From positions 34,829,548-34,893,547 of the forward strand of contig NC_057769.1 of NCBI RefSeq assembly GCF_010389155.1: a stretch of DNA of 64,000 bases, read 5' to 3'. This DNA comes from Erigeron canadensis. Its lineage: Eukaryota; Streptophyta; Magnoliopsida; Asterales; Asteraceae. Of the stretch, positions 10,029 through 22,450 are shown piece after piece; position 1 is the first letter of the stretch; each line of letters starts with the position of its first letter. The notes beneath the pieces were generated by a model. It was not told where the DNA came from. It searched no databases and worked only from the letters and a program-made list of their open reading frames with translations. The position numbers and the translations under genes are program-made.

Positions 10029-12461
10029 TGGAGCATAATGATGATGATGATGAGGTGTGTAGTGATTATAACAATAAATTACCTCCTTTATCCGCAAAAT
10101 ACCCATGGTTTGTTGTTCAAAATTTGGAAGACCCAGCTGTTCTCCACCTTACACGACCCGTTGCTTAAGCATCAATGTCGAATCCTTGAGTTGTCCGGGA
10201 AACGTATCCGAGGCTGTTTCCATGGATGGATCACTCTCTCCAACCATCCACACAACGATATGTGGTCTCTTTGGAACCCGTCAACTGGTAACATCATGTC
10301 ACTCCCTCCTTTGATTTTAAAAGATGGAGATTATGATTCTATCGATCCGAGAATGTTGTTTGTCTGCTCATCCTGATAATCCAAATTCAGTCCTCCTCTT
10401 ATTAGTGATGTCCAATAAGCGTGCCTTTGTTTTTTGTCAACTATCCCCCAAAAGAAAGAAAAGCCTTAGAAAAAAGCCGAGATGGACTCAGATGTCATAT
10501 GCTTACCAACTCAAGAGAATTACCCTAAATGGTCATTTAATACATAGTCTAACTTGTTGCAATGGTCATGTATTTGCTTTGTGTACCGACAGTCATATTA
10601 ATAAATTTGTCATACGGGTTGAAATTGTAGTTAAGGACAGAGAAGTTGTGATAAAACTATTAGCCTTTGGAGGAGGTCCTATTCGTCGTGACTTCTATCC
10701 TTGGTCCGAATACCTCTATTTTTTGACGGGAACTTGTGATGAGTTATTTTACATTATAGTTGGTTTCCGTACAAGTCACAAAATACCTAGTGATGTGTAT
10801 TTGTTTAAATTAGACATGACTAGTATAAACTGGAAAGTTTGGAATGTCTCAAAGACTGGGACATGACTGGTGTGGTAACATGGGATGATGAATGCCATTA
10901 CCACAATGACTTGAAAATTAGTGGAGAGTTATGGGAAGAAGTGCAAGACCTTAGTGACACCATATTTGTCGTGGATATTGCCCGTGAGATCTCGGAGTTT
11001 TACAACCCTGCAATTGCCTCGGAGTTAGGGGGTTATATTCACATTCATGACAAAACGGAAAAGGTAATATATTCGTATCACCTGAATGATAAAACCATTG
11101 TTCGATCTCCCATGCCTTCTTCCGTGCTTCCATCAAGCCACATATCAATGTGGGAGTGCCGGTATTGCTTCTTCATCTCTGTATTTTTATATTTAATCTG
11201 TCAAATAAACACGTTTCTTAAAAAGTTAAAATCATTGTGTAGGTTAGAAGATGAAGGTAGAGAAGCCAAATTCATAGTGGATTCTAAACAAGAAAAGGAT
11301 GAGACAGTGGTTGCTTTAATTACAGACAATGTTGTTGAAGCTAGTGAATCTCGCCTGCTTGATATTCCGCTTGATGTCCTGGAGATGATTATGAAGCTTT
11401 GTGTTGGCGTGGAATACATGAACTTCCGTGCTACATGCACGCGTTGTCATCTGGCTGCACCTCTGATACAATGGCGCAACCAAAAAGCATTACATAATTA
11501 TTCCTTTGTTTCGCCTTCGCTGATGGTTGTAGACCAAATTCGAGGCATTATCACTTTCACAGATCCGATGATGGGTGATAGATACTTTATGAGATGTCCA
11601 CATTTATCGATCTTCGATGAAGCAATATGTTGCTCCAGGTTTGGTTGGTTGCTGTTTAAGAACAGTAATTTATGCCCTACATTTTTTAACCCCTTCACAA
11701 ATGATCTCCTTGAGCTTCCATGCCAGTATTATTATATATATAAGTTATGGTTCTCAGCCCCACCTACTTCTTCTGAATGTATGGTTGTTGGATTTTCATC
11801 TAAAAAAATTGTCATCCTTAATGTAGCCCTAGAACAAACCTGGCGGGTGTTTGATTTAGACCCAAAAGATCTAATACTAAGTTCAGTTTTGTTTCCAACA
11901 TTCCACAATGGAGATCTTTATACTTTGTTTTCGAGGGGACAACTTAGGGTGTTCAAAGATTTAAGTGAAGCTGATATCTCAGAAACATTTCAAAGCTGAA
12001 GTCCCAAGAAGTTGTAGCTATCTCTGGCACGGTATTTTTTGGTGAAATGTGACCAACATCTTTTACTAGTCGTTATGGTCGGCGTTGGAGAACCCATAGA
12101 GGTATTCAAGCTGACTGATTCTAAAGAATGGGAGAAAGTAAATGGTGTAGGAAAGCATATGATTTATATTTGTGATACAACATGTCTCTGCGTTGAAGCT
12201 AAAACACCCGAAATGGAGAACAAGATCTACCTTGCAGAAACGGCAAACAAGAAGGTAGTGTTTTATTCACTTGAAACATGCACGTATTACACATTCAATG
12301 GCAAAAGTATTCAAGAAAAATTAGGGGATGTCCTCACAACCAAATATCTTTCCGCTCATACTTGGATTGAACCAAGTTTGTCACCTTCTTACGCCTCAAA
12401 AGAAGAAGAGGAAGAAAAGCACTTGAGTTATGCACAGTTTCCTCTCAACAATGTGATCTAA
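10029..12461 (+). pseudogene. F-box/DUF295 (KIB-type beta-propeller) protein pseudogene
   Basis: The reading starts at an ATG (10029) with an acidic stretch, then LPPLSAKYPWFVVQNLEDP, the typical start of a DUF295 propeller domain. Matching segments continue in changing frames: DMWSLWNPSTGNI, LKRITLNGHLIHSLTCCNG, DVYLFKLDMTS, ECLKDWDMTG, ASELGGYIHIHDK. An 81-bp intron fits at 11161-11241 (GT...AG). A second half follows with an F-box-like LLDIPLDVLEMIMKLC and another propeller ending in AETANKKVVFYSLETC. Frame changes or stops occur near 10170, 10320, 10850 and 12000, so no full protein can be made as the sequence stands. Intact relatives would be SCF ubiquitin-ligase adaptors. Long-read indel errors could mimic part of this decay. 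Confidence 0.75.
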
Positions 12462-13366
12462 CTGCAGTTTAGGATCAAACTGTTTTTAAGGTTATCCTAA
12501 TGATGTAGCCGAGCAAGTGAAGTCGACTATACGTCCTACTCACCTATTGAGATAAGCATGTGTCCAGACCAGGGACTAAGTGCGCTAAGGTATCTCTCAA
12601 GGTTCAAATAGCTACCTGACTTCCTTATCAGTATCATTTTTATGCTATGTAACAACTATATAGGGCATTCTAAAACGTGTTTCTCCATTTTTATATTTCA
12701 GTTTTGTATTATTATTATTCATTCTGTACCTTTGATAAAGGAAGATTTTAAGGAGCAAATATTTACATGTTCCTGACCCTAATTGCATAAGTGACATTGA
12801 TTTCTAATTTCAGCTGCTACTTTGTTTTGGAATTTTCTCTACATGATGCTTTATTTATTGGGTTTATTGGGTCGTTTCTTTATTGGGCCAGGTTATTTAG
12901 TCCAAGTTGTTTAAGTCCGATAGGTTATAAATAAGCTCAAAAAACTTCATGAGGGAGTTTGACATGACTGATCACGGGCAAATGAAGTATTTTCTTGGGG
13001 TGGAAATTAGTCTAAAGTGCAGGTTCTTTTATACTGTGTCAAATTCAGTATGCCATGAAGATATTGGATAGATTTCAGATGTGGGAGGCTAATTAGGTAA
13101 AGGTTTCCATTGTGCCCGATACAGCTGTAACTAAGGCAGGAGCAAGGTAGGATGTGTATGAATCTGCATAGAAGTGCTTTGTTGGGAGTCTTATGTACTT
13201 TATAGCCATGAGGCCAGATTTAATTCATGCGGTTAGCCTAATTTTGAGGTTCATGGGTGCCCCTAAGGAAGATCATCTATTCATCTAATGGCTGCTAAGA
13301 GAATATTAAGGTACCTGCTAAGAGAATATTAAGGTATGAAAAGCAGGTCGATTAATAGCTGAAAAG

Positions 13367-13873
13367 TGTTGGGGATATTCAAGATAACAAACAGATAACC
13401 GGATACAAATCAATCTTTGAAGGTACGTGATCGCTTTCAGATTGAATCAATTTGGCGGTTCACCCAAACTATTCAATCGGATACAATCAAAGATTAAGAA
13501 TCTTCTGTGTGGATGTGTTTGAGAGAGAAGGAACCAGAGAAAAAGAAAAGAATGATCAGAACCTTTTACATATGGGACATATATTGATATATATATATCT
13601 GTTGGGCCATAAAACTGCATAAACGGCAGTTAACAATATGGGTTTTTCGAGTTGCCACATTTGGTCCCTCAGCTCGACCCCAGCCAGGGGCTCTGCCCCT
13701 TGGACCCCGCTCCCAGGGGCGCTGCCCCCGGACCCCCGTACCTTAGGGGCTTCGCCCCTAAGGTCATAACAAATTCAAATAGGCGTGCACTCCGCACCAC
13801 CAATCCTATATGATGTATTATTATGACGTTATTGATCAAACAAGTTAACCCAATTACACTAAAATATCCAACA
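13367..13873. mobile_element. Solo LTR (507 bp) with 5-bp target duplication
   Basis: Begins TGTTGGGGATAT and ends ATATCCAACA, matching TG...CA inverted LTR tips. It is flanked by AAAAG at 13362-13366 and 13874-13878. No internal retroelement sequence lies between the ends. The interior holds an unusually GC-rich foldback stretch at about 13680-13765, with repeated GGGGC(T/G)CTGCCCC-type palindromes. Confidence 0.75.
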
Positions 13874-13895
13874 AAAAGCAGGTCAATAAGTAGCG

Positions 13896-13979
13896 GTAAA
13901 TAGCTGTGTGTGTAGTGTGTACACTGATAGTGACTAGGTAAATAGCTGTGTGTGTAGTGTGTACACTGATAGTGACTAT
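13896..13979. repeat. 42-bp tandem duplication
   Basis: Two adjacent, nearly identical 42-bp units start at 13896 and 13938; each contains GTAAATAGCTGTGTGTGTAG and ACACTGATAGTGACTA. It lies in the decayed copia fragment. Confidence 0.85.
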
Positions 13980-14636
13980 GTACGTGATATTGAAGATAGG
14001 AGATGCACTTACGGTTTTGTCTGTTTGTTAAGCAATGCGGCCATCTGTTGGTATTCGAGGAAGCAAAGACATTGTGACACTCTCATCCACGGAAGCTGAC
14101 TAGGTGGCTGCAGCACTGTGTGCATGTCATTGACTCATTGTGTTTGGTAGAAAGGGCAGCTGAATGATCTAGAAGATGAGATACCCATTAAACTCTTGAA
14201 GAACCCTGTTATGCGTAGTCGGACGAAGCATGTAAATGTTCGTTATCATTATTGTAAAGAATTGACTATGGGTCTACACTTGTTGGAAAGAGCCCATGAG
14301 ACCGGACAACTGAACTAAATGTTAAGTGAATCAAGTTATCTTTCAAAGTTCATACTGCTAGCTGATTCTCTTATTTATATCAGTTTTATAGCAGTAACAC
14401 TAAACTGAATGTTAAATTTAGTACTTCCTTTTGATCTTTCACTTTTGTTATTCTTTATCTATTCTGTATCCTTAGGTAAGGATTATCATAAGGTGTGGAA
14501 TTTTTCCCTGTTTTTCGCCAATCCTTACCCTTGCATATGACAAAAGGTATTTGTTCAGATCATTCTCAGATCTAAATTGATTTCTTATTCCGCTCTTACT
14601 CTGTCTAGGATTTCATAATTGCCTATTGAATCCTTA

Positions 14637-14867
14637 GGGGGCACCCTATGACATGTTCTTCAACCATGTTATCACCATTTTCTCATGCCTTCTATTCTCA
14701 CCATGTTCTCATGTCTTCCATTGGCACCACAGTTCTCACTCGAATTCTGGGTGGGGTGGGGGTTAAGGACGGGTCCATGTGATAAATGAAAATGGGGTGT
14801 CAATGGGGTGTGACGTTCATGCGGAAGTGAGAATGAGGTGAGAATAGTGGTATTGTTGGGAGACCCC
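14637..14867. mobile_element. Possible Tourist/PIF-Harbinger-type MITE
   Basis: The ends GGGGGCACCC and (reverse) GGGGTCTCCC are similar and flanked by TTA on both sides (14634-14636 and 14868-14870), the usual PIF/Harbinger target duplication. Length is 231 bp. The interior repeats TCTCA(C/T) and ATGTTCTCATG-like words. Terminal repeats are short and imperfect. Confidence 0.4.
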
Positions 14868-14879
14868 TTAATAGGCAAT

Positions 14880-15780
14880 CAGAAATTACAGAAGTTAGTG
14901 GGTCTAGAAACAGACTATGGTATCATTTCTTATTGGTTACTTACAAGCTTCAACAAGTTAAAAGAGAGCCTTGAAATATTGAAAGTTTGCCTGTTTTGAC
15001 GGTTTACCCAATCTACCCATTTTGACACCTCTTGTATTCTCCCGTGCATGCAATTTCTTTTGAAATTTACTAGAACGGTACTCGCGCGATGAGGCGGTAT
15101 AATGGAGGTGATGGTGGCGGCGGCGGTGAGGAATTGTGGTGGCGCGCGGTGGCGTGTAGTGTAGGTTATTGACGGAATGTGGTTTTGATGTATTGTACAT
15201 TATAGATTAGCATGTGTACAAGTTGAAACTTAATATGCTGTGTGCTTTATAATATAAAATAAAAATAATTAATATAAATATGGTATAGATAATAGTAAGT
15301 GACATGTAAGTGTTACAGCATCTTAGTTTGTGTAGGTTAGACCAGTTGGTATTCTTTCTAAACATACCAAAAATATTTGTTTACAAAATGTTCTCTCAGT
15401 ACTGTGATCAAAGTGTATTCTATTTATCCTATCAAAGCAGTCAAGTAAGCACCCAGTTAACATAGAAGTTTACTAACTGTATTGGTGTAGCTGGTAAAGT
15501 AAAAACAAAATAAAGAATTTTCTAAGATGAAAAGGAAAATTAGGCAAGAGTCCGAAGCTGATGCATAAGAAACAAGAAAATCTAGCATTCTAGCTTTCTT
15601 TGTATTCATCAATGCTCTTTCTGATTCTTCCTTTTTTTTTTCTTTCTTTTTTTTTTTTTCCCATTCTACAGGGCTAATAAACACAAGACAGTTGGCTTCA
15701 CATGAACTGATGAACATAATGCTTTAAAAAAATCATGATAATGAAACATTCAATATACCAAATTGTTCCAAAATATACAC
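14880..15780. other. Spacer with a Helitron-like terminus, 3' of HSFA3
   Basis: At 15069-15098 the minus strand reads ACCGCCTCATCGCGCGAGT, a short spacer and CTAG-T, followed inward by a GGTGGCGG-rich segment to about 15160. The remainder to 15780 is AT-rich; it includes pyrimidine tracts (15632-15660) and the 3' untranslated region of HSFA3. No other gene seen. Confidence 0.35.
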
Positions 15781-18563
15781 CTATGGATTTGTTTTCTTAG
15801 AACTATCATCTTCTTGCTTTTCAATATCATCAAAGTTAATATCATCGTTCTGCCAAGCATCGCCACCAGAAGTTCCAATATTCCAAATATTCGACAAGTC
15901 TTCACCTCGGGCACCAAACTCAGGCAACTCATAGTTTCCAAGATCACTCCAAATGTCCTCTTGTTTCATACTAAAGTCGTCTATTCCACCAGAAACCGGG
16001 TCTAAGAAGTACTCCGGTGCAGCCTCTAGTTCCATGTCTAACACATTTTTTCCTTTGGAGGCATGATCAACATCGAGACTTCTTGATGAGTCGCCAATTG
16101 GAAGAGCATCTAATTCATGGGGCTGATGTTTAATGAACTTCCGTGTAGTTCTTGGTGAGGATATTTGAAGCATTTGGGCTTTCTTTTCTTTTATAGAAGA
16201 GAGGAAAGTTGGGTTTTGCAACACTTTAGCCATAAAGGAGACCATTTGCTTTTGTTTGTTTTCAGCCGCTTTGAGTTTTTCGTTTACTGATTCCATATAT
16301 TGATGTGTTTCACGATGCTCGTTTTTTAAGTCAATTACTTCTTGCATCATTTCTGCCTTCTCTTTGTTTAGTCTTTCTATCTCGGCTTCCATAGATGGAT
16401 TGTTTGAATACTCACCAGCAAAAAAACTGCTTGAAGACTGAGACGATTTACGCCTTTGAATGTTCTTTAAAAGATACTTCCTTCCTCTTAAGAAACTTTC
16501 ATTTGCGAACTCCCATTTGTCAGTATTAATCTTGCGAAATCCCTGAATTGAATTAGACAAATTCATAAAAACAGAAATGCTCAAGAAATCATATAACATC
16601 AAGAACACTATTAGATGCTATATGCAACTGAAACACGCACCTTCAATTGGCACATGTGAAGATAATGAACATAACTTAGAAACCATATTAATTTGCATCA
16701 GAGTAACGCGAAAAAGAGTAGACACTCTTTTATATCCGTCAAGAAAAACCATATAATAATGTAAAACTCAAGAATTACAACAAAATGTCCATTCGATATA
16801 TGCCTAAAATCGAGGAATTACATTGAAATCTATACAAAATGCAAGTAACATAGGCATATACCAAAGAAGAAAAAACGTACAGATAAAAAAGTGGAGTATA
16901 AACAAAAACAAAAAATCAAAACAGCAACTTACAAAAAAGCAAAAAATGAGAAGTTACGTACAGTCTAACACATTGACCCCATGTTTAAGTGTTTGAAGCT
17001 AATATTTACCCACATATGTGTTAAGTTGTCGAACAAAGCTTGAGAAATTGTTGTGTTTGAAGTTTCTAGGCAAGATTATACTGGAGAACTCCATTGGATC
17101 CCAAACCACAAAGCTCTGCCCATTTCGGGCCCATGAGATAATTGGGTCGAGTAATGGGTCATCCACAAAATCGAAAGTTTTTGACAGAAATGGCGGGATT
17201 TGTGCTCCTTGTAAACATTCCAAAGGTTGCGGAAGCATTTCCTCTTCTAAGATTGTTGGAATAGTTGCATCACCTATTACCAATTTCCAATAAAAACAAA
17301 GAGAATCCATCAACTTCTGACAAAACATGAATAACAAATTGAATACAGAACAATCTGAGGGGCAGAAACACAATGTTTTGGGGAATTTAAAACTTCATAA
17401 AAAAAGGAGATGAACCATTTCCAAGGTGGTCTAGTAAGATGTCGTGAAGGTCTTAGAAAGTTCAAACCTCAGTCCGTAAACATCTTAGATGGCCAAGGTA
17501 AAAGTCTAGGTAATGGCCACATGAATAATGGTTAGATTGTATATGTCACAATCTAAGGCTCGAATTTCCCCCATGTAAGTATCCGTTTGCATAGAAAAAG
17601 GGAAATTATCTAGAAGTATATTGAAAGTTACACGTTTCGGTAATGCATGTATCGTACTTAAAAACTCTGTGTTTTATACATGGTGTCACTTCAACGGTTT
17701 ACATGTTATACGATGTCATATACATATAACTCAAATAATTGATAGTTTGATACATAAGGGATAAGTGTTTGGAAATGTAGTTAATTATGAAGGTATGTCT
17801 ATTATGTGTATCTAACTAAAAATTATGTCTATTGTATTTTATTTTTTTTAAAGGGTTAATTGGATGGGAACCCCTTGATATTGTTACTATTTAATACCTA
17901 CTAATCCCCAATTCAGGCTAGTGTCCAGGTGAATCTCAACCACTTAATGATCTCCTGATTATCTCAAGTTTGCAAGACTTGAACCCAAGATCCCCTAGGA
18001 AGTGGCGCCTGGTGGCCACTCGGCTATTACGTGGTTGTATTTTCGAATACTAGTAATTGGATATGCCTAACCAAACAAAAACTTGCAAATCAAATGCATG
18101 ACACAAATGAGGCAGCTTATAGTGGTTGACATACACACAATATACAAAATATTAGTTGGATATACACAATAGACATATGTGTATAGTTCACTATATATTT
18201 AGACACTTATCCCTACAATAAAATATGTTTTTGTTGAATACATAATGTGTGAACTTCAATACTACATTCATAAATATAAATTAAATTGCTAAAAGCTTTT
18301 GTATAATAAAACTAATGATATTATTGTAAAACTTGTGAAATTATACTCCCCCATTTTCTTTATCTTATTAAGTTGACCACCAGTTTATTATAATATATAA
18401 TCAAAATGCAGGGCAAAAAATACTAAGAAGAAATCATGATAAAAATTAAAGAATACTCACCATATTCAGCTGAACTCGGAAGCTTTTGCTGGACCGGAAC
18501 CGGCGAAAAAAACCACCCAGGTGGAATCGGGTCGGATCCTGCTGAAGAACTTGAAGGATTCAT
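15781..18563 (-). CDS. HSFA3: Heat-stress transcription factor A-3
   Basis: Three coding exons: 18461-18563, 17014-17273 and 15781-16542, joining to 374 codons plus stop. The conserved HSF intron falls after RQLNTY. The DNA-binding domain spans about residues 59-152 ([58 protein letters not shown]). The coiled-coil HR-A/B is about 173-233 with the class A spacing. The acidic tail has Trp motifs at [15 protein letters not shown] and [10 protein letters not shown], the W-rich activation type of HSFA3. The start chosen is MNPSSSS; the frame is open further upstream, but that part lacks family similarity. HSFA3 is a nuclear activator downstream of DREB2 factors in heat and drought response. The tail is somewhat shorter than in Arabidopsis. 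Confidence 0.93.
17403..17600 (+). mobile_element. Possible tRNA-like SINE fragment in HSFA3 intron 1
   Basis: AAGGTGGTCTAGTAAGA resembles box A and AAAGTTCAAACCTCAG box B at suitable spacing. The 3' limit is not clear. It lies antisense to HSFA3. Confidence 0.35.
17868..18045 (-). mobile_element. tRNA-derived SINE in HSFA3 intron 1
   Basis: On the minus strand ATAGCCGAGTGGCCACCAGG is a near-perfect tRNA box A (Ser/Leu-like) and CTTGGGTTCAAGTCTTGC a good box B, about 35 bases apart. The rest carries no tRNA fold, so this is a SINE rather than a tRNA gene. Confidence 0.6.
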
Positions 18564-18599
18564 TGAAGAAAAAGAGAGTTTGAGAGGAATGGTCGGTGG

Positions 18600-18650
18600 G
18601 TTAGATAGGGGAAATGAGATATATATAGGTAATGTGTATGTGATAAAGAA
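18600..18650 (-). promoter_or_regulatory. Probable HSFA3 TATA region
   Basis: On the minus strand CCTATATATATCTC lies at about 18617-18632, some 60 bases before the chosen ATG, a reasonable distance for a plant core promoter with a short leader. Confidence 0.4.
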
Positions 18651-18689
18651 ATGAAAATATCTGGTGAGAATGGCGGTGGAGAACACCAC

Positions 18690-19515
18690 TGTTGGTTGTT
18701 ACTGGACGGCCCGACCATAGTTTGTGTGGCAGATATTTTTGTTTTGTTTTTTTGAATATAATATATTGTATGTGGGAATGACCAATCAGGGTTTAGTATT
18801 GGTATGCGGAGGAAGGATCTCGTGCAAAATGAAAAACTTCTATGTTAAGGAATTTATAAAGAAAAGGATATGGGAAAATAATCCGTAGATTTTATTTAAG
18901 TTTAGGTACTGTCACTTTATAAAATATTACAAATTAAACATTTAAATTTGATAAATATATATAGCTTTCTAAATTTACATAATTTTCTCTGAATTTTACA
19001 TAATCTCCCTGCTTTACCTAAGGTAAGTACTAAATGTTTTACCCATCTACATTGCACTAAAACGAAAATGGAAAATGATATATCTACATCAATTTTTTAC
19101 CATCTATAACAAACGTACATATTATACTGCACAGTGTACAACTGTATAAATCATATATTGTTGTAGATGACAAAAACTTGTTGTAAATATATTATTCCCC
19201 AAAGAAAATTTTTAAGTGAGCATCTCAGGAAAATTAATGTGGTACTTTATCCATTATATTTTCATTGTTTTATTTTGAGTGGTCAAAATTTTCTCTTTCA
19301 ATTTTATTGCGATAGTTGGATTCTTTCTTCAATTTTGATTGTAAATATTTTTGTTTGTATTATATATTAGTTGATAAAAGTTATTTAATAAAAATATATT
19401 TAAAATTCAATCAAATCATAAATATTTCTCATTGTCTTCCAGTTGCATACTTGCATTGTTTGCTTAGGAAATACTCAGTATACAAAAACAAGGAATATTC
19501 GCCAAAATGAGTTTT
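18690..19515. other. Spacer upstream of HSFA3
   Basis: AT-rich DNA without a recognisable gene. It presumably contains the distal HSFA3 promoter; no clear HSE or DRE cluster was identified by eye. Confidence 0.3.
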
Positions 19516-19518
19516 TTG

Positions 19519-19722
19519 TGTAAAATTATAAAACAAGAACAATATAATAAAGAATAAAAGATAAGAGATATAGAGAGAATGTAGTTCTATATTATTAATC
19601 TCATCATTACATTTGTTTATATAGATACAAGATGGAGTCTTCTCCAAAATACAAATATCTCTAACATAATACAAAGATATTGTTACCATATATGGACATC
19701 CATCTAATATTTATTCATAATA
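19519..19722 (-). repeat. LTR of the 19.5-24.0 kb copia element (3' LTR)
   Basis: Matches 23774-23976 almost throughout, including CATCATTACATTTG and GGATGTCC-type blocks; adjoining polypurine tract on the minus strand. Confidence 0.75.
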
Positions 19723-22435
19723 CCCCCCTTGGATGTCCATCCATTAAAGACATTATGCCTCGTTAAAACCTTATTAGAGAAAACCCAATGGGACAAAAAT
19801 CTAGTGAAGGGAAAAGAGTACATAATTTTTTTGATACGCTTAGGGATGTTGCCTCATTAAAAACCTTGACAGGAAAACCCAGTGGGACAAAGCCTTGCTC
19901 AAGAGAAAAAGAGTGCAACGCGTATCTTCTCCCCCTCATGATCACATCACTTAAAATACTTATCATTCTCAAACATATTCGATGTTTGACATATTAAGTG
20001 TCTGAATAGAATAAATCTCTTTATTTCAATTTCAGTGCTTCAGTGACACTTTCAAACTCAACATTGTGATCATTATCTTGAAAGTCAAAAAGGGGCATTA
20101 CATTATCATTTGACCTCATAAGCATGAACGTCATTTATCACTAAGATTCATAAACAAGACAAACATTGTCTTTTATTTCACATTTAATTATTCAATCATC
20201 ATTTGACATTTTTTTAGAGTCTATTAATAATCAAATCATCAAAATACATAAAACTTATATCATATTCATATCCGGATTTCTTTATAAGTTTCAAACATAA
20301 TATTTTCTATTCTCGAGAATTTTTCATGCGTGTTTCAAGCATTCTAAATCATGAGACATGCTTCATTCATTATATATCCCTCATGGAATCTCAATATCAA
20401 ACGAGCTCTATTTTTATACTTTAGACGCGAATCAATACTTTCTCATTTTACCAGACTTTTAATTTAGTTGCTTCCACCATATAATTTCTGCACTTTAAAG
20501 TGCTTGGAGTTCATGTCCCAAACTACTAGCGTCTTTTCATCTTGGCCAATTTTCCATATCATTTCAATTTATGTACATGCATGCTTTTCAAGATCCTCAC
20601 GATATATACTTTTAGTGCTATCATATTCGTTCAATCTCGACGTCGTTTTATCTATTTTCAATTCCAAAAGTATCTAGACATGTCACAAGTCATTGAGATC
20701 TCATTATTTACAAGTATCCTGGGTTTCTCAAAACCTTCATGTCTAGTTTCTCATTATCAATCTCTTATGGGGTCTTTTATACCTCGACTTTGACCATCTA
20801 AATTCTATGCTCCTTTTATTTCGAGGCTTTTATTTTGGAATCCACTTTTATATTACTCATTATCAATAGGAGCATAAGCAGCTTTTTGGGTCAGTTAACA
20901 TTGCTGGCAATTACTAAATATTCTCAATGAATTATCCTACAAACTTTAAGCTTATATTCATTGGTGTGAGGATCTTTGATAATTCATTCTTACCTTCTTT
21001 AGTTGTTTTCCACTTTCCCTAATGTTGGGAACATCTCCCCCTAATGTTGGGAAATTAAATCATGTCAATGATAAACTTTAGCCATATACAAATCTTCCAA
21101 TGATGGCTTGATAGAATACGTACACTTCTTTCATGTTTTAACTCATACCCAAAACAGCCATACTAATGTCTAGTTAAATTAGACCGTTTCGAACTGAATC
21201 AAAGCATGAGTCTACACACTTCCAAGGTACGCCTATTTTCCCAACATTATTTCCAACATTCTTTGAAGTCTCATCTTTGTGCATTGTGGTGGAGCAACTT
21301 AATCATATATTGCACATCCAAAACTCTTATGAGACATATGTGTTTTCTGACCATAAACCAATTTCAATGGGGAGGAACACTATTGGCATGATGCGAGTTC
21401 ATATTATTGCATGTTAAATAACATGGCCCCAAATCATATTCATTTTTGCTCTAATTAATCATTACCAAATTAATCCTTATTGCAAATACAATATGGAACA
21501 TGCTCTCAATCTTACAGGATGAGCAATTAATTACGCAAACATCATGTTGCGACTTTAGTGACCCATTTAGACGATGCATCGATTTAAAATACTAAATGGT
21601 CTTTTGGACGATGTATAGGCCTACTTACATTTCCTTTGCGTATGTTCCATTAACTTAAAAGATTTCAATCCTTATCTTTCTTGGCATACACTTTCTTATG
21701 GAGCAAATGACCTCAATTTAAATAATCACGTTGAATAATCTCTTCACTTTTCAATATATTTCGCATCATCATTGACCCGGGATGGTCTATCCGTTCATGC
21801 CAATTAATCAATTAAATCAAAGTCTATCAACTTCCGTTTTAGACTCACATGTGCTTTATACAAGCCATATGTATTATCATCACATCTCAAGATAGTTATT
21901 TCTTATGATAAATCTATATATCTTTCATATAGCCTTTTAAATAAAATAGTACAATTAAATAGAGAATATAATATCCACATTGAGATATAACATATCATGC
22001 AATCGCATATATTTAACCATTATGTAAAATACTACCATCTTGAGGGCGTCATGGACAAATACATATATGTACTCTACATTATTTCAGTATTGTCATAATA
22101 ATTCACATGTCATTAACCAACTTAGCATATACTCATGACATTTGAATTCTATATTGAGTATAAACACAATGTAGGCATGAACTCCTGTAATGCGAGTGTA
22201 ATTAAAAATCTTATGTTATATAATTTTTTTTCTACGTGTCAAAATATAACCTATAAATTTTCTCAATATGACAAAACATGCATAATACTAAATCCCTTAA
22301 CAGTAGGGTGTCATCACATTTTAAATTCTATTTTCCCAAACAAATTTATATATGAGTGCACACTTGGAGGATTTTCACATCATTTGATATAATATCTTAT
22401 GAACACATAGCATTATCGGAAAGACATGTTTTATA

Positions 22436-22450
22436 CTACTACTACTACTA
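22436..22450. repeat. ACT microsatellite
   Basis: Five consecutive ACT triplets within the internal region of the copia element. Confidence 0.7.

Larger units (their letters stand above)
12470..14340 (+). mobile_element. Degenerate Ty1/copia retrotransposon fragment
   Basis: About 12950 encodes REFDMTDHGQMKYFLGVEI, a copia reverse-transcriptase signature. Remains of the RT C-terminus follow (GVL...MYL-like region near 13190, ENIKVP), then the RNase H/end region near 14030-14270 (CWYSRKQ; HCVW; KGQLNDLEDEIP; KNPVM-RTKH; VRYHY). Stops and deletions are frequent. The upstream 12480-12900 segment matches 54580-54880 in reverse, so both belong to one family. It is interrupted by a solo LTR at 13367-13873. 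Confidence 0.65.

Noticed and set aside
17868..18045. Possible tRNA-Ser/Leu gene
   Set aside because: Box A and box B are good, but the acceptor stem and anticodon arm cannot be completed, and the remainder is repeat-like.
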